The position numbers were made by a program, and so were the translations under genes. Below are positions 7,882 to 16,306 of a stretch of DNA of 64,000 bases, piece after piece. Positions within the stretch are counted from its first letter, which is position 1. Each line of letters starts with the position of its first letter. The notes under the pieces were generated by a model. That model did no database searches and was not told the DNA's origin. It was given only the letters and a program-made list of their open reading frames with translations. Source of the DNA: Streptomyces gelaticus (GTDB lineage: Bacteria > Actinomycetota > Actinomycetes > Streptomycetales > Streptomycetaceae); the NCBI RefSeq assembly GCF_014649535.1, contig NZ_BMTF01000014.1:124001-188000 (forward strand), in the 5' to 3' direction.

Positions 7882-7911
7882 CTCGACTCGGCTCGACTCG
7901 GCTCGGCTCGG
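7882..7911. repeat. Six copies of a 5-bp CTCGR tandem repeat
   Basis: CTCGA and CTCGG alternate through six units between the GNAT stop and the terminator. Probably a neutral slippage tract. Confidence 0.6.
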
Positions 7912-7940
7912 GGCGGCGAGGAGATGCGCTGAGTCGCGGC

Positions 7941-7977
7941 ACGGGGCAGTCGGCTGCTGTACAGCCGACTGCCCCGT
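7941..7977. terminator. Bidirectional terminator, perfect 16-bp stem
   Basis: ACGGGGCAGTCGGCTG (7941-7956) pairs perfectly with 7962-7977 around the loop CTGTA. It lies between the convergent GNAT (+) and DUF5682 (-) genes and can serve both. Confidence 0.88.
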
Positions 7978-8038
7978 GGGCGGCGCGGACGGTGCCACCG
8001 TCGGCGGAGCCGTCGTGCAGGCCATGGCTCGCCCCAAG

Positions 8039-10840
8039 TCACGCACCGGCCAGCAGTGCCTCCAGCGCGACGGCGGTATCCGGATGGCGACCGGCCAGTG
8101 CCACCCCTGCCGGACCGGAATCCGTCGTCTCCCACGTCCCCTCGCAGCCCAGCAGACTCGCCACCGCGTCGCATGTCGCGGGGTGCGCGGCGAGCAGCGG
8201 GCAACCCTCGCCGCCCTTCGCGCGGTTCGCCGCAGGCGCTGCTTCCGGCTGCGGCTGTGCCCGCCACGGTGGCACCCACGCGTCCAACGCCGCGAGCCGG
8301 CCGGGAAAGGTCCGCCCGGCCTCACGGATCAGCAGGGGCGCCAGCTCCGAGCCGCCCGATCGCAGAGTGGTGATCAGGGTCGGCAGCCATGGCAGGAGCA
8401 CCGGGTCCGGCAACCGCCCGAACGCGTTGGACACCGCCTCCACCACGAAGTCGGTGAGGCCCGGGACGGGATCCAGCGCCTGCACGAAGCCGCTGAGGTA
8501 GCGCGGATAGGCGGGCACCACCAAGGGATTGCCCAGCAGTTCGTCGCACCTGGCCCGGAGCTCGGCGCGGGAGAGATGCCCGAGCTGCACCTGGGCCGCC
8601 CACAGCAGAGCCGTCTTCGACGACTCCTCCGGGTGCGACTGGACCACCGCCAGTTCCAGTTGGGTCCGGTCGCATCCCAGCGACAGCGCGAGGCTCTCCA
8701 TGCTGAACAGGAAGCCCAGCATGGCCGCCACCTGGCGAACGGTGGCGTCCTCATCGGTGAACGCCGTCGGAAGCAGGGTGCAGTAGTGGGCATACCCGGC
8801 TTTGACGAAGGACTCGATCCAGGGCGGCAGCACCGGCTCGCTGGTGCGGTAGTACGCCAGCAGCCTCCGTATCCGGCGCAGCACCTCCGGTGCACCGTCG
8901 ACGCTGCGTTCGGCCGACAGCACCTCCAGGGCGTGGGTACCCAGTTCGTCGGCGAGACGGCGGCTGCGCAGGTACAGCGTCGCGTCCTCGACGGCTTCCA
9001 GGACGGTGGCCGCAGTGGCGCGCCGGTCGTACGCCGTGCGGCGCAGGCGCTGCTCCAGCACCTGCTCGATGCTGACACCCTCGTAGCCGAGCTCGATGAG
9101 CGCACGCTGGTGGGTACCGAGCGCGAGGTCCCACGACTCCTGGATCGGCCGCTCCCCCAGCTTCCGTTCGCCCATGATCGGGCGTGCGGCTCCTTGCGGC
9201 ATCAGCTGACGCAGCATCCACAACACGTCGGAGCAGCGCTCCAGTTCCGGCTGGGAGGCGATGTCCAGCAGTGCCCGCTTGACACCGCCCTGCTGCAGCT
9301 TCAGACCGAGCGGCGCGAGCCGGTCGTGCACGTCGCGGGCCAGGGGCGGCAGCGCGTCGTAGCCGACCTGGCCGACCCGGTCGCCACCCATCATGATCTC
9401 CACGAGACGCCGCACATCGCGTCGGCCGGGCACGGTGTCCTTCTCGATACACGTGACGGCGGCGTCCTGGAAGTCGTACGGCGTGGGCCTGGCTCGGTCA
9501 CGCATTCCGGCCAGCAGGATCGAGGTCTCGAACACCGCGATGGCGTCGGCGGTGGAGGAGAGGTAGCCGTTGCGGCGGGCGGAGCGCACGATCTCCACCG
9601 ACCAGCCGAGCAGTTCGGCCTCGTCCAGCCGGTCCAGGACGGGCGGTTGCTGCAGGAAGCCGGTCAGCTTGTCCGAGGGCGGAAGATCCGGTACGGGATC
9701 CGTCGCAGCCACGGCCTTCCTGGCCCTCGATTTCTTCGCGCCCGCCTGTCCCGCCAGACGGTACGGCTCCACACGTGTGCGCCGGACGTTCTTCGCCCAC
9801 ACGGTCGCGGCGATCGACACCGAGCCGGCGGCGAGACCGAACTGCGCCTCGATCGCCGCATGGCTGGACGGGATCAGGCCGTGCTGCCACGTGGTGGCAG
9901 TGGGCGGGCTGATCTCGAAGGTGTCCGTGCCGTGGACGCCGAACTCCGCGACGCGGCTGGCAGCGTGGAACGCGCCGCAGACATAGAGACAGTCCGCGGG
10001 ATCGGCGCCGGTGGCGGCCAGGTGTTCGCGCATCCTGGTCCACATGTGGCGTTCGCGGTCCTCGTCCACGCGGACCCGCTGGGGGTCGCCGGGTGCGAGT
10101 CGCCGGAAGAGGCTTCCGATCAGGAGCATGACCTGGCGGTAGGTGTCGTGGTCGCTGTCCCCGAGCGGCAACTCGACGTACTGGTGCCACCATTCCGACC
10201 AGTGCCGCACCTTGCCGTGGCGCAGCAGGTGCTCCTCCAGTTCGGCGAAGCGCGGTCGCAGGTCGCCGATCTCCACGCCGACCGCGTCGCCGTGCAGCGC
10301 GGCCTCCTCCTCGACGGGAGGTGCGTCCGGGCCGGTCGGCTCGGTGGCCTCCGCTCCTCGCGCATCCCACTGGAAGACGTGGTCCGAGGAGCGGTCGACG
10401 AGGACCAGCTCGACGCCCGGCGTGTCCAGTGCGTAGGCGATCGCCTGGTATTCCGCGGAGGCCTCCGTGATCGGTGCGACCACCGACAGCGGGGACCACT
10501 CGGCCGGGAAGCCGTCGACATCGGTCGCGAACGACTGGACCGCCACCGGGAGCTTGCAGTTGCGCAGTTCGGTCAGCAGCGGTGCCATGTCCTCGCACAG
10601 CTCCAGGTACACGACTTTGGGCTGCTTCTCGCGCAGGCGGCGAGCCATGGCGATCGCCGAGGCGGGCGAGTGGTGGCAGACGGGGAAGATTTCGAGCGGC
10701 TCGCGGACCGCGTGGTCCACGTCGTCGACGATGCCGAGGAGGATGCCCTCCAGGGCGTCGGGCCCGTCGGCGAACGTCGCGGCGGCTTCCTGAAGCTGGG
10801 CACGCAGCCCTTCGAAGGTTCCTTCGTGAGTGCTGCTCAT
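8039..10840 (-). CDS. DUF5682 family protein of a MoxR-VWA operon
   Basis: 933 aa, cytoplasmic and mostly helical. Residues about 46-85 read EIFPVCHHSPASAIAMARRL, then REKQPKVVYLELCEDM. This resembles the first motifs of TraB/ChaN-type proteins (G-x-H-x-S ... RPDVVxVELC), so an N-terminal TraB-like domain is likely. A second conserved cluster is CGAFHAASRVAEFG (about residues 305-318). The C-terminal two thirds form repeated helices. It overlaps the MoxR ATPase gene by four bases and is the last gene of the operon. E. coli YehM, beside MoxR (YehL) and VWA (YehP) proteins, appears analogous. Catalytic activity is not established. Confidence 0.88.
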   Translation of the reverse strand: MSSTHEGTFEGLRAQLQEAAATFADGPDALEGILLGIVDDVDHAVREPLEIFPVCHHSPASAIAMARRLREKQPKVVYLELCEDMAPLLTELRNCKLPVAVQSFATDVDGFPAEWSPLSVVAPITEASAEYQAIAYALDTPGVELVLVDRSSDHVFQWDARGAEATEPTGPDAPPVEEEAALHGDAVGVEIGDLRPRFAELEEHLLRHGKVRHWSEWWHQYVELPLGDSDHDTYRQVMLLIGSLFRRLAPGDPQRVRVDEDRERHMWTRMREHLAATGADPADCLYVCGAFHAASRVAEFGVHGTDTFEISPPTATTWQHGLIPSSHAAIEAQFGLAAGSVSIAATVWAKNVRRTRVEPYRLAGQAGAKKSRARKAVAATDPVPDLPPSDKLTGFLQQPPVLDRLDEAELLGWSVEIVRSARRNGYLSSTADAIAVFETSILLAGMRDRARPTPYDFQDAAVTCIEKDTVPGRRDVRRLVEIMMGGDRVGQVGYDALPPLARDVHDRLAPLGLKLQQGGVKRALLDIASQPELERCSDVLWMLRQLMPQGAARPIMGERKLGERPIQESWDLALGTHQRALIELGYEGVSIEQVLEQRLRRTAYDRRATAATVLEAVEDATLYLRSRRLADELGTHALEVLSAERSVDGAPEVLRRIRRLLAYYRTSEPVLPPWIESFVKAGYAHYCTLLPTAFTDEDATVRQVAAMLGFLFSMESLALSLGCDRTQLELAVVQSHPEESSKTALLWAAQVQLGHLSRAELRARCDELLGNPLVVPAYPRYLSGFVQALDPVPGLTDFVVEAVSNAFGRLPDPVLLPWLPTLITTLRSGGSELAPLLIREAGRTFPGRLAALDAWVPPWRAQPQPEAAPAANRAKGGEGCPLLAAHPATCDAVASLLGCEGTWETTDSGPAGVALAGRHPDTAVALEALLAGA

Positions 10841-11949
10841 GACAGGGTGGCGATCGCGTCGCGGCCGCCCTCCAGGAACTCCGGCCAGGATCCGCCCTCT
10901 TCCTTGCTGCGCGGTTCGACGACGCCGTGCAGGTACTTGTTGAGGATGGCCAGGTCCTCGGGCTCGCGCCGGGCCAGCGACCCCACGAGCGAGGAGGCCA
11001 GCGTGCGGGCCGTCAGGGCGCGTTCGCCGAAGAAATTGCTGTGCAGCACGGCGTCCTCCAGCACACCGATCTGCTCCGCGGTGGACAGCGCGGACTCCAG
11101 CTTCTCGTCGTCGCTGCCGGCCGCGGCAGCCGAGGCACGCAGGTCCGCGAAGCTCTGCAGCAGTACGTCGAGGAGTGTCGGCGGCACTTCCAGTTCGATC
11201 TGGTGGCGGCGGAGCAGTTCCTCGGTACGGAAGCGGACGATCTCCACCTCGCTCTTCTTGTTCGTCACCACCGGGATGCGGACGAAGTTGAAGCGGCGCT
11301 TGAGCGCCGAGGACAGGTCGTTGACGCCTCGGTCACGGCTGTTCGCGGTGGCGATGATCGAGAAGCCGGGCTTGGCGAAGACGATGCTGTCGCTGTCCAG
11401 TTCGGGAACCGAGATGTATTTCTCGGACAGGATCGAGATCAGCGCGTCCTGCACGTCGCTGGTGGAGCGGGTGAGCTCCTCGAATCGGCCGATGGCACCG
11501 GACTCCATCGCGGTCATGATCGGTGAGGGAATCATCGATTCCCGCGACTGGCCCTTGGCGATGACCATCGACACGTTCCAGGAATACTTGATGTGGTCCT
11601 CGGTGGTGCCGGCCGTGCCCTGCACGACCAGCGTGGAATTGCGGCAGATCGCGGCGGACAGCAGCTCGGCCAGCCAGCTCTTGCCCGTGCCGGGGTCGCC
11701 TATGAGCAGCAGGCCGCGGTCCGAGGCGAGCGTGACGATCGAGCGCTCGACGAAACTGCGGTCGCCGTACCACTTCTGCGAGATCTCCCGGTCCAGGCCG
11801 TCGGAGCGCTCGGAGCCCAGGATGAACAGACGGACCATCTTCGGGGACAGCCGCCAGGAGAAAGGCTTGGGGTTGTCGTCGATGGACTCCAGCCACTCCA
11901 GTTCCTCGGCGTACTTGATCTCGGCGGGGGCGCGCAACAGGTCGGACAT
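10837..11949 (-). CDS. MoxR-type AAA+ ATPase
   Basis: 370 aa. Walker A is GDPGTGKS (residues 84-91). The Walker B position reads GAIGRFEELTR, with paired Glu instead of the usual DE. Sensor 1 is ATANSRDRG (Asn203) and the arginine-finger region is SALKRRF. This arrangement is that of MoxR/YehL-like AAA+ chaperones, which act with VWA proteins to remodel or insert metal into partners. The stop overlaps the DUF5682 start (ATGA at 10837-10840). A 65-bp gap separates it from the VWA gene upstream. E. coli YehL is the nearest named analogue. Confidence 0.93.
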   Translation of the reverse strand: MSDLLRAPAEIKYAEELEWLESIDDNPKPFSWRLSPKMVRLFILGSERSDGLDREISQKWYGDRSFVERSIVTLASDRGLLLIGDPGTGKSWLAELLSAAICRNSTLVVQGTAGTTEDHIKYSWNVSMVIAKGQSRESMIPSPIMTAMESGAIGRFEELTRSTSDVQDALISILSEKYISVPELDSDSIVFAKPGFSIIATANSRDRGVNDLSSALKRRFNFVRIPVVTNKKSEVEIVRFRTEELLRRHQIELEVPPTLLDVLLQSFADLRASAAAAGSDDEKLESALSTAEQIGVLEDAVLHSNFFGERALTARTLASSLVGSLARREPEDLAILNKYLHGVVEPRSKEEGGSWPEFLEGGRDAIATLS

Positions 11950-12014
11950 GACAGGGCCTTTCTGAGTTTCTGAGCGTTGAACGTCTGAGCGAAGAAGGCA
12001 GGGACGAGGAAGGT

Positions 12015-13499
12015 CTAGGCGAGGAAGGTCTTGAGCTCGTGGACGAGCTTGCGGATGTGGCCGGAGAGCACTGGCGTGCCCAGGTCCTTGAAGCGTTCAC
12101 GGAACCACGGATTGACACTGCCGCGGCCGGAGCTGGTGACGGAGCCCACCGGGATGAACTTGGCTCCCGAACGGTGAATGGCGACCATGCTCTCGAACAG
12201 CGGCTCGGTCTGCCATTCGTAGAAGTCGGAGATCCACACCACGACGGTGTTGCGGGGCTCGGCTATCTTCGGCTGGGCCAGCGCCATGGCCACCGTGCCG
12301 TCGGTGCCGCCTCCGAGGTTGGTGCGCAGCAGGGTCTCGAAGGGGTCGTGCACCCACGGTGTGAGGTCGAGAGCCTGCGTGTCGTACGCGATGAGGTGGA
12401 CGTCCACCTTCGGCAGCCCGGCGAAGATCGACGCCAGGATGGTGCAGTTCACCATCGAGTCGACCATCGAGCCCGACTGGTCCACGACGACGATCAGCCG
12501 CTGTGGTGTCGTCTTGCGGACCGTGTGCCGGTAGTAGAGGCGGTCTACATACAGCCGCTCCTCCTCCGGGCTCCAGTTGGTGAGGTTCTTCCAGATCGTG
12601 CGGTCGAGGTCGAGGTTCCGGAACACCCGCTTGGGCGGGACGGAGCGGTCCAGGGCACCCACCGTGGCCTTCTCCACCTGCGTACGCAGTACTTCGGCGA
12701 CCTCGTCGACGAAGCGACGGATCAGGTCCTTGGCGTTGGCGAGGGCCACGCCCGAGAGGTTGTTCTTGTCGCGCAGCAGCTGCTCGATCAGTGACATGCT
12801 CGGAGTCAGCTGCGCGGCGAGCCCGGGATCGGCCAGCACTTCGCGCAGGTGCATCCGCTTGACGAGGTCGGCCTCGATGGTCCCGAGCTCCGGGCCGATT
12901 GCCGGGATCAGCCGGCTGAGGTCGGGGTTCGTGCCGCCACCTCCGGTGCCGGTCGGACTGACACCCGGCCCCGCTGCCCGTCCCCCGGCCCGGCCGCCGC
13001 GCAGCTCCCCTGGCTTGCAGCCGAGTGCGCGTTCCAGCCAGCCCGCGTCGGACTGCCAACGCGCCAGTTGTCCGGCGGTGACCGTGCCCGAGCCGGAGGC
13101 GAAGACGTTGAGCAGCACCTTCGACACCAGCGCCGCCCGTCGTACTTCGACGGCCCGGTCGCGTGTGTCGTCGCCGTCGGCGTGGGGGGCGGGTGTCATC
13201 AGGCCGTCGAACTCGGCCGCCAGCTCCGGGTGACGCTGGACAACCGAGTCGACGGAGGCCTGTGGGTCCAACAGTGCGGACGGCAGGCCGATGTCCTCGA
13301 CCACGGCGAGGCTCGCGGATTCCAGGGTGCCCTGTTCCTCCTGGTCGAAGAGGCGGGCGAGGAGCCGCCAGTACAGCACCTGACGGCGGTTCTCCTCGGG
13401 GTCCGCCTCCGGGCTCCTCGAGGCCTCCGGGGTCCGCTGGATCGCCGAGGGCTGCGGGGTGGTCTTCTCGGCGGTTCGTTCCGTCGTGTGCTCCGTCAT
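12015..13499 (-). CDS. VWA domain protein with intact MIDAS (YehP-like)
   Basis: 494 aa. The C-terminal von Willebrand A domain starts near residue 333 and has a complete metal site: DQSGS (340-344), Thr399 in GGGTDG and Asp425 in SDFYE. The N-terminal half is helical with a Gly-rich linker at about 168-190. No signal peptide, so it acts in the cytoplasm. ATG 13499 overlaps the preceding stop as ATGA; longer upstream frame is the shadow of that gene. VWA partners usually recruit the substrate for MoxR ATPases, which is the inferred role here. Confidence 0.93.
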   Translation of the reverse strand: MTEHTTERTAEKTTPQPSAIQRTPEASRSPEADPEENRRQVLYWRLLARLFDQEEQGTLESASLAVVEDIGLPSALLDPQASVDSVVQRHPELAAEFDGLMTPAPHADGDDTRDRAVEVRRAALVSKVLLNVFASGSGTVTAGQLARWQSDAGWLERALGCKPGELRGGRAGGRAAGPGVSPTGTGGGGTNPDLSRLIPAIGPELGTIEADLVKRMHLREVLADPGLAAQLTPSMSLIEQLLRDKNNLSGVALANAKDLIRRFVDEVAEVLRTQVEKATVGALDRSVPPKRVFRNLDLDRTIWKNLTNWSPEEERLYVDRLYYRHTVRKTTPQRLIVVVDQSGSMVDSMVNCTILASIFAGLPKVDVHLIAYDTQALDLTPWVHDPFETLLRTNLGGGTDGTVAMALAQPKIAEPRNTVVVWISDFYEWQTEPLFESMVAIHRSGAKFIPVGSVTSSGRGSVNPWFRERFKDLGTPVLSGHIRKLVHELKTFLA

Positions 13500-14884
13500 T
13501 TCCGCAGCAGCCTTCCCGCTCGCTCCCGGAGCACGGCCACGGCGTCGGTGGCAGCCTTCTCGGCCTTGACGCCGGCCTTGTCGGTAGTGCCCCCGGCCCA
13601 TCCGCCGGCATGGATCGCGACGGCCTTCTTCCGTACGGTCGTCTCGACGGCCAGAGGCTGGAGGCGATACGTCCCGGCGTCCCAGCGGAGCAGTCCGATG
13701 CACGCGCCGGACGCCACGACGGCCTCGGGGGTGAGCGGCCCGGCGGTCGGGATGCGGTCGGCATCGACGACGACAGGGCCGTCGGCGAGGGTGAACGTCA
13801 GTGCGCCGTCTTTATCGTGCGTGGTATAGCCCTCCAGGAACACGGGGACGGCGATGCGTGCCGGATGCCGGTCCAGGGGTGCGGTCGCCGCGGTGCTGGC
13901 GGCGGGCAGGGCGACACGGGCGGTGGCGAAGGCGTCGGCGGGCTCACCCTGGCGCGCGTGCTCGTCGCTCCAGATCAGGTCGCCCTCGGCGGTGACCGGC
14001 ATGTCGGTGAGGTCCATCGAGCGGCCTTCGCCGACGGCTGTCAGGAGCGACATGTGCGGGCGCAGCAACTGCCACAGCCCCGCTCCGACGACCGTGTCCG
14101 GCTTCGGCACCGCCACCCCGGCCCGCACCAGGCGGGGCGGGGCGCCGTCCGCGGGCTCGAACACCGCGTGGACCTGCGCCTGTACCGCCGTCGCGTGTTC
14201 ATGGACATCGACACCGAGCGGCAGCAGCCGCCCGGTGGCCGTGCCGGTCACGGGTACGCCGGCCGCTCCGGGCAGCGTCAGCAGCAATGCGCGGGACCAC
14301 AGGTCGGCCCAGCGGCGTTCCGGGAAGCGCTCCGACGACGCACCAGGACAGGACGCGGCCAGTTCGGCGGCGAAGCCGTCGAGGAGCGTCGCCAGGCGGC
14401 GCAGCGCGGGGTCGGGGAGCATCGCGGAGACGACCGGCGCAGCCCCGGAGACCACATCGTGGTCGATTCCCTGCCATCCGGAGCGCGCCAGGTCGGACAG
14501 CCAGGAGCGGGCGGCGGCGAGCAGGTTGGCCGCCTGCTGTCCGGCGGGCGGCGGGACGGTCTCCTCGCCGCGAGGCCGGCCGGTCGCCTCCTCGATACGG
14601 GCCATCAGTGCGTCGTGGGCGGAGCCGAGGAGTGCGGTGCGGGCGGCGGCGAGGGCGACGAAGTGGTCCTCGCTCGCGGCTCCGCCCGCCGCCTTCTCGG
14701 CCGCCTCGGCGACCCTGGCGGCGAGCGGGCTCCCGGCGACCGCGTGAGCGAGTCCGGTCAGGCCGGCGGTCTGGGCGGGCTGTGGGCGGAGCAGGCCGGC
14801 GACGAGCGCTCGGTCGAAGGCGTCGACAGCCGTCAGGGCCTCGTCGAGTCCGGGGATGGTCTCCGAGAGCAGGTCGGCGCGCAT
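13496..14884 (-). CDS. Uncharacterised protein of the MoxR-VWA-SWIM operon
   Basis: 462 aa, family not recognised. The N-terminal 230 residues are Ala/Leu-rich helices; the rest looks beta-rich (VTGTATGRLLPLGVDVHEH, IAVPVFLEGYTTHDKDG, GPVVVDADRIPTAG). The tail is Lys/Arg-rich. No signal peptide or membrane segment. ATG 14884 forms ATGA with the SWIM stop, and its own stop forms ATGA with the VWA start, so it is translationally locked between them. This argues for a complex subunit made in fixed ratio. Some homologous loci carry DUF5691 here, but I cannot see that signature. Confidence 0.85.
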   Translation of the reverse strand: MRADLLSETIPGLDEALTAVDAFDRALVAGLLRPQPAQTAGLTGLAHAVAGSPLAARVAEAAEKAAGGAASEDHFVALAAARTALLGSAHDALMARIEEATGRPRGEETVPPPAGQQAANLLAAARSWLSDLARSGWQGIDHDVVSGAAPVVSAMLPDPALRRLATLLDGFAAELAASCPGASSERFPERRWADLWSRALLLTLPGAAGVPVTGTATGRLLPLGVDVHEHATAVQAQVHAVFEPADGAPPRLVRAGVAVPKPDTVVGAGLWQLLRPHMSLLTAVGEGRSMDLTDMPVTAEGDLIWSDEHARQGEPADAFATARVALPAASTAATAPLDRHPARIAVPVFLEGYTTHDKDGALTFTLADGPVVVDADRIPTAGPLTPEAVVASGACIGLLRWDAGTYRLQPLAVETTVRKKAVAIHAGGWAGGTTDKAGVKAEKAATDAVAVLRERAGRLLRK

Positions 14885-15387
14885 CAGGCCACCGCCCTGG
14901 TCGTCGGGAACCACTGCATCTCCGGCAACGGTGAGGTGGTCGGGGTGAGTTCCAGGTAGGCGAGGTGGCGCAGGAACCGGCTGAAGACGGGCGCTGCGGC
15001 CTTCGTGTCGCCCTGCGGCGGACGTGTGTCACTCATGCCGGCGGTGATACTTGGCGCGCTCGGCTCGCCGTCGGCGGTCTCGACCCTCAGGTAGCGGGAA
15101 ACGCGCCCGGCGCCGTACTGCAGCACCGCCTCGTTGATCAGGGCCCGTATGTGATTGCAGAACGATCCCCGCGCGCCACCGCAGGGCCGGTTGTTGTTGG
15201 TGCTGCAGGCGAACGCGTACGTACCGGCGGCCACCGACGACACATAGACCCGCCCGATGTCCGAACCGCTGGACACCACACCTTGCAGACGCCCGTCGGC
15301 CAGCTCGACGAACGGGACTTTGGCCAGCTTGCGCGGTCGTGCGGGTGCTGTCACCCGTGCCGTGCTCGACCTCTCCCAGTCTGACAA
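14884..15387 (-). CDS. SWIM zinc-finger protein (YehQ-like), first gene of operon
   Basis: 167 aa. The zinc motif spans TYAFACSTNNNRPCGGARGS then FCNHIRALI, giving C-x7-C-x7-C-x-H; the CxH half is that of SWIM fingers. TTG at 15387 is chosen because AGGAG sits seven bases upstream and the protein begins SDWERSSTARV; a longer open frame upstream lacks such a site. The stop overlaps the next ATG. SWIM fingers bind nucleic acid or protein, so this may give the complex its target. It resembles the SWIM part of E. coli YehQ. Confidence 0.88.
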   Translation of the reverse strand: MSDWERSSTARVTAPARPRKLAKVPFVELADGRLQGVVSSGSDIGRVYVSSVAAGTYAFACSTNNNRPCGGARGSFCNHIRALINEAVLQYGAGRVSRYLRVETADGEPSAPSITAGMSDTRPPQGDTKAAAPVFSRFLRHLAYLELTPTTSPLPEMQWFPTTRAVA

Positions 15388-15674
15388 CGCACCACTCCTA
15401 TGTGCACCAGGGCGACTTCTGCGCCACAACGGCAGGACACGATCGAACTTACCTGCGGGCACTGACAACGCCCGGTCGCAGACGAACGACGGGTCCTGCT
15501 CCTGGTCACACATGGATCGCTCAGGCTCGGCGCTCCGGTCCTGGGCCGTGCTCCGCACTCCAACCGCTGCGCACGACCGGCGGCACCGAGCGTGGGCCGC
15601 CGGCGACGGTGCACGTGAGCGAGGGTTCCGGGGCACGACGCACGGAGCGGAGCGCGCCGTGCCCCGGGCAGGCG

Positions 15675-16022
15675 TCAGGGAGTGCCCGCTGCTCCTCGGG
15701 GGGTCACGATTCCTCCGCCGGAGGGCAGCGGGTAGAACGGGATGGCGACGAGGTCGTACTGGGGACACGGTGTCGTGATGCACTGCTTCGGGGACGGTAC
15801 ACAGACACTTCCGGCGGGTGCCACGACGGCGTCGCAGGGGCTCGCCCGTGGTGCGACGGGGCGTTCCCCGGCGAACGCCGGGCTCGCCGGGGTGAGGGGC
15901 AGGGCGGTGAGAGCGACCGCCGTGGCGGCACGCAGCAAGTTCTCGATCACAAGCAGCAGAGTGAGCCGGGCTCCGGTGCAGCGTCGCCTGCGGGACGGGG
16001 CAATCACCCGTACGGGTTGCAA
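15675..16022 (-). CDS. Small secreted protein, Cys-containing
   Basis: 115 aa from TTG 16022 (AAGGGTG upstream), or 91 aa from GTG 15950. Either start gives an export signal: Arg-rich n-region, hydrophobic NLLRAATAVALTALPL and a cleavage-like SPAFA-GE. The mature part is short and Pro-rich with four Cys (SPCDAVV, GSVCVPS, KQCITTPCPQYD), suggesting disulfides. No family recognised. It follows the TNT pair on the same strand but 43 bp away, so it might be part of that unit. Confidence 0.6.
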   Translation of the reverse strand: MQPVRVIAPSRRRRCTGARLTLLLVIENLLRAATAVALTALPLTPASPAFAGERPVAPRASPCDAVVAPAGSVCVPSPKQCITTPCPQYDLVAIPFYPLPSGGGIVTPRGAAGTP

Positions 16023-16065
16023 TGTTCACCCTTGGAACACCCGCTCCTTCCCCTCCGACCGATCC

Positions 16066-16299
16066 TCAAAGGAGCAGGCGGAGGAGATGCCCGCAGGCGT
16101 CCTGTTCGCTCCGGTGCCGGGCGATGATCTCGTACGCACCGCGTTCGTACGCACCTGTCTCCCACACCCCGTCGGACGCCTGTCTCAGAAACAGGAAGTC
16201 CGTGGGGGTGGGGACCGGTTCATGGACGCCCTCGATGCGGTAGTAGCCGTCGGCCACGCCTGCCCGGCTCAGCGCCGCGCGCAGCTCCCGACGGTCCAC
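16066..16299 (-). CDS. Candidate immunity protein for the TNT-domain toxin
   Basis: 77 aa, no signal peptide, with a mixed alpha/beta pattern (MDRRELRAALSRAG; DGYYRIEGVHEPVP; TDFLFLRQASDGVWETGAYE; AYEIIARHRSEQDAC). It lies only 7 bp after the stop of the secreted NADase-like gene on the same strand. Small cytoplasmic proteins in that position are typically immunity factors that block the cognate toxin in the producer. Sequence identity to a known immunity family is not visible, so function rests on context. Confidence 0.7.
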   Translation of the reverse strand: MDRRELRAALSRAGVADGYYRIEGVHEPVPTPTDFLFLRQASDGVWETGAYERGAYEIIARHRSEQDACGHLLRLLL

Positions 16300-16306
16300 A
16301 CCGGTC

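Noticed and set aside
7882..7911. CTCGR tandem repeat considered as CRISPR-like or a binding array
   Set aside because: Units are only 5 bp, with no spacers; likely slippage.
7976..11965. A 1329-codon open frame on the plus strand
   Set aside because: It is antisense to the MoxR and DUF5682 genes; composition is Arg/Gly/Gln-rich with no motif or RBS, as expected for a shadow of high-GC coding.
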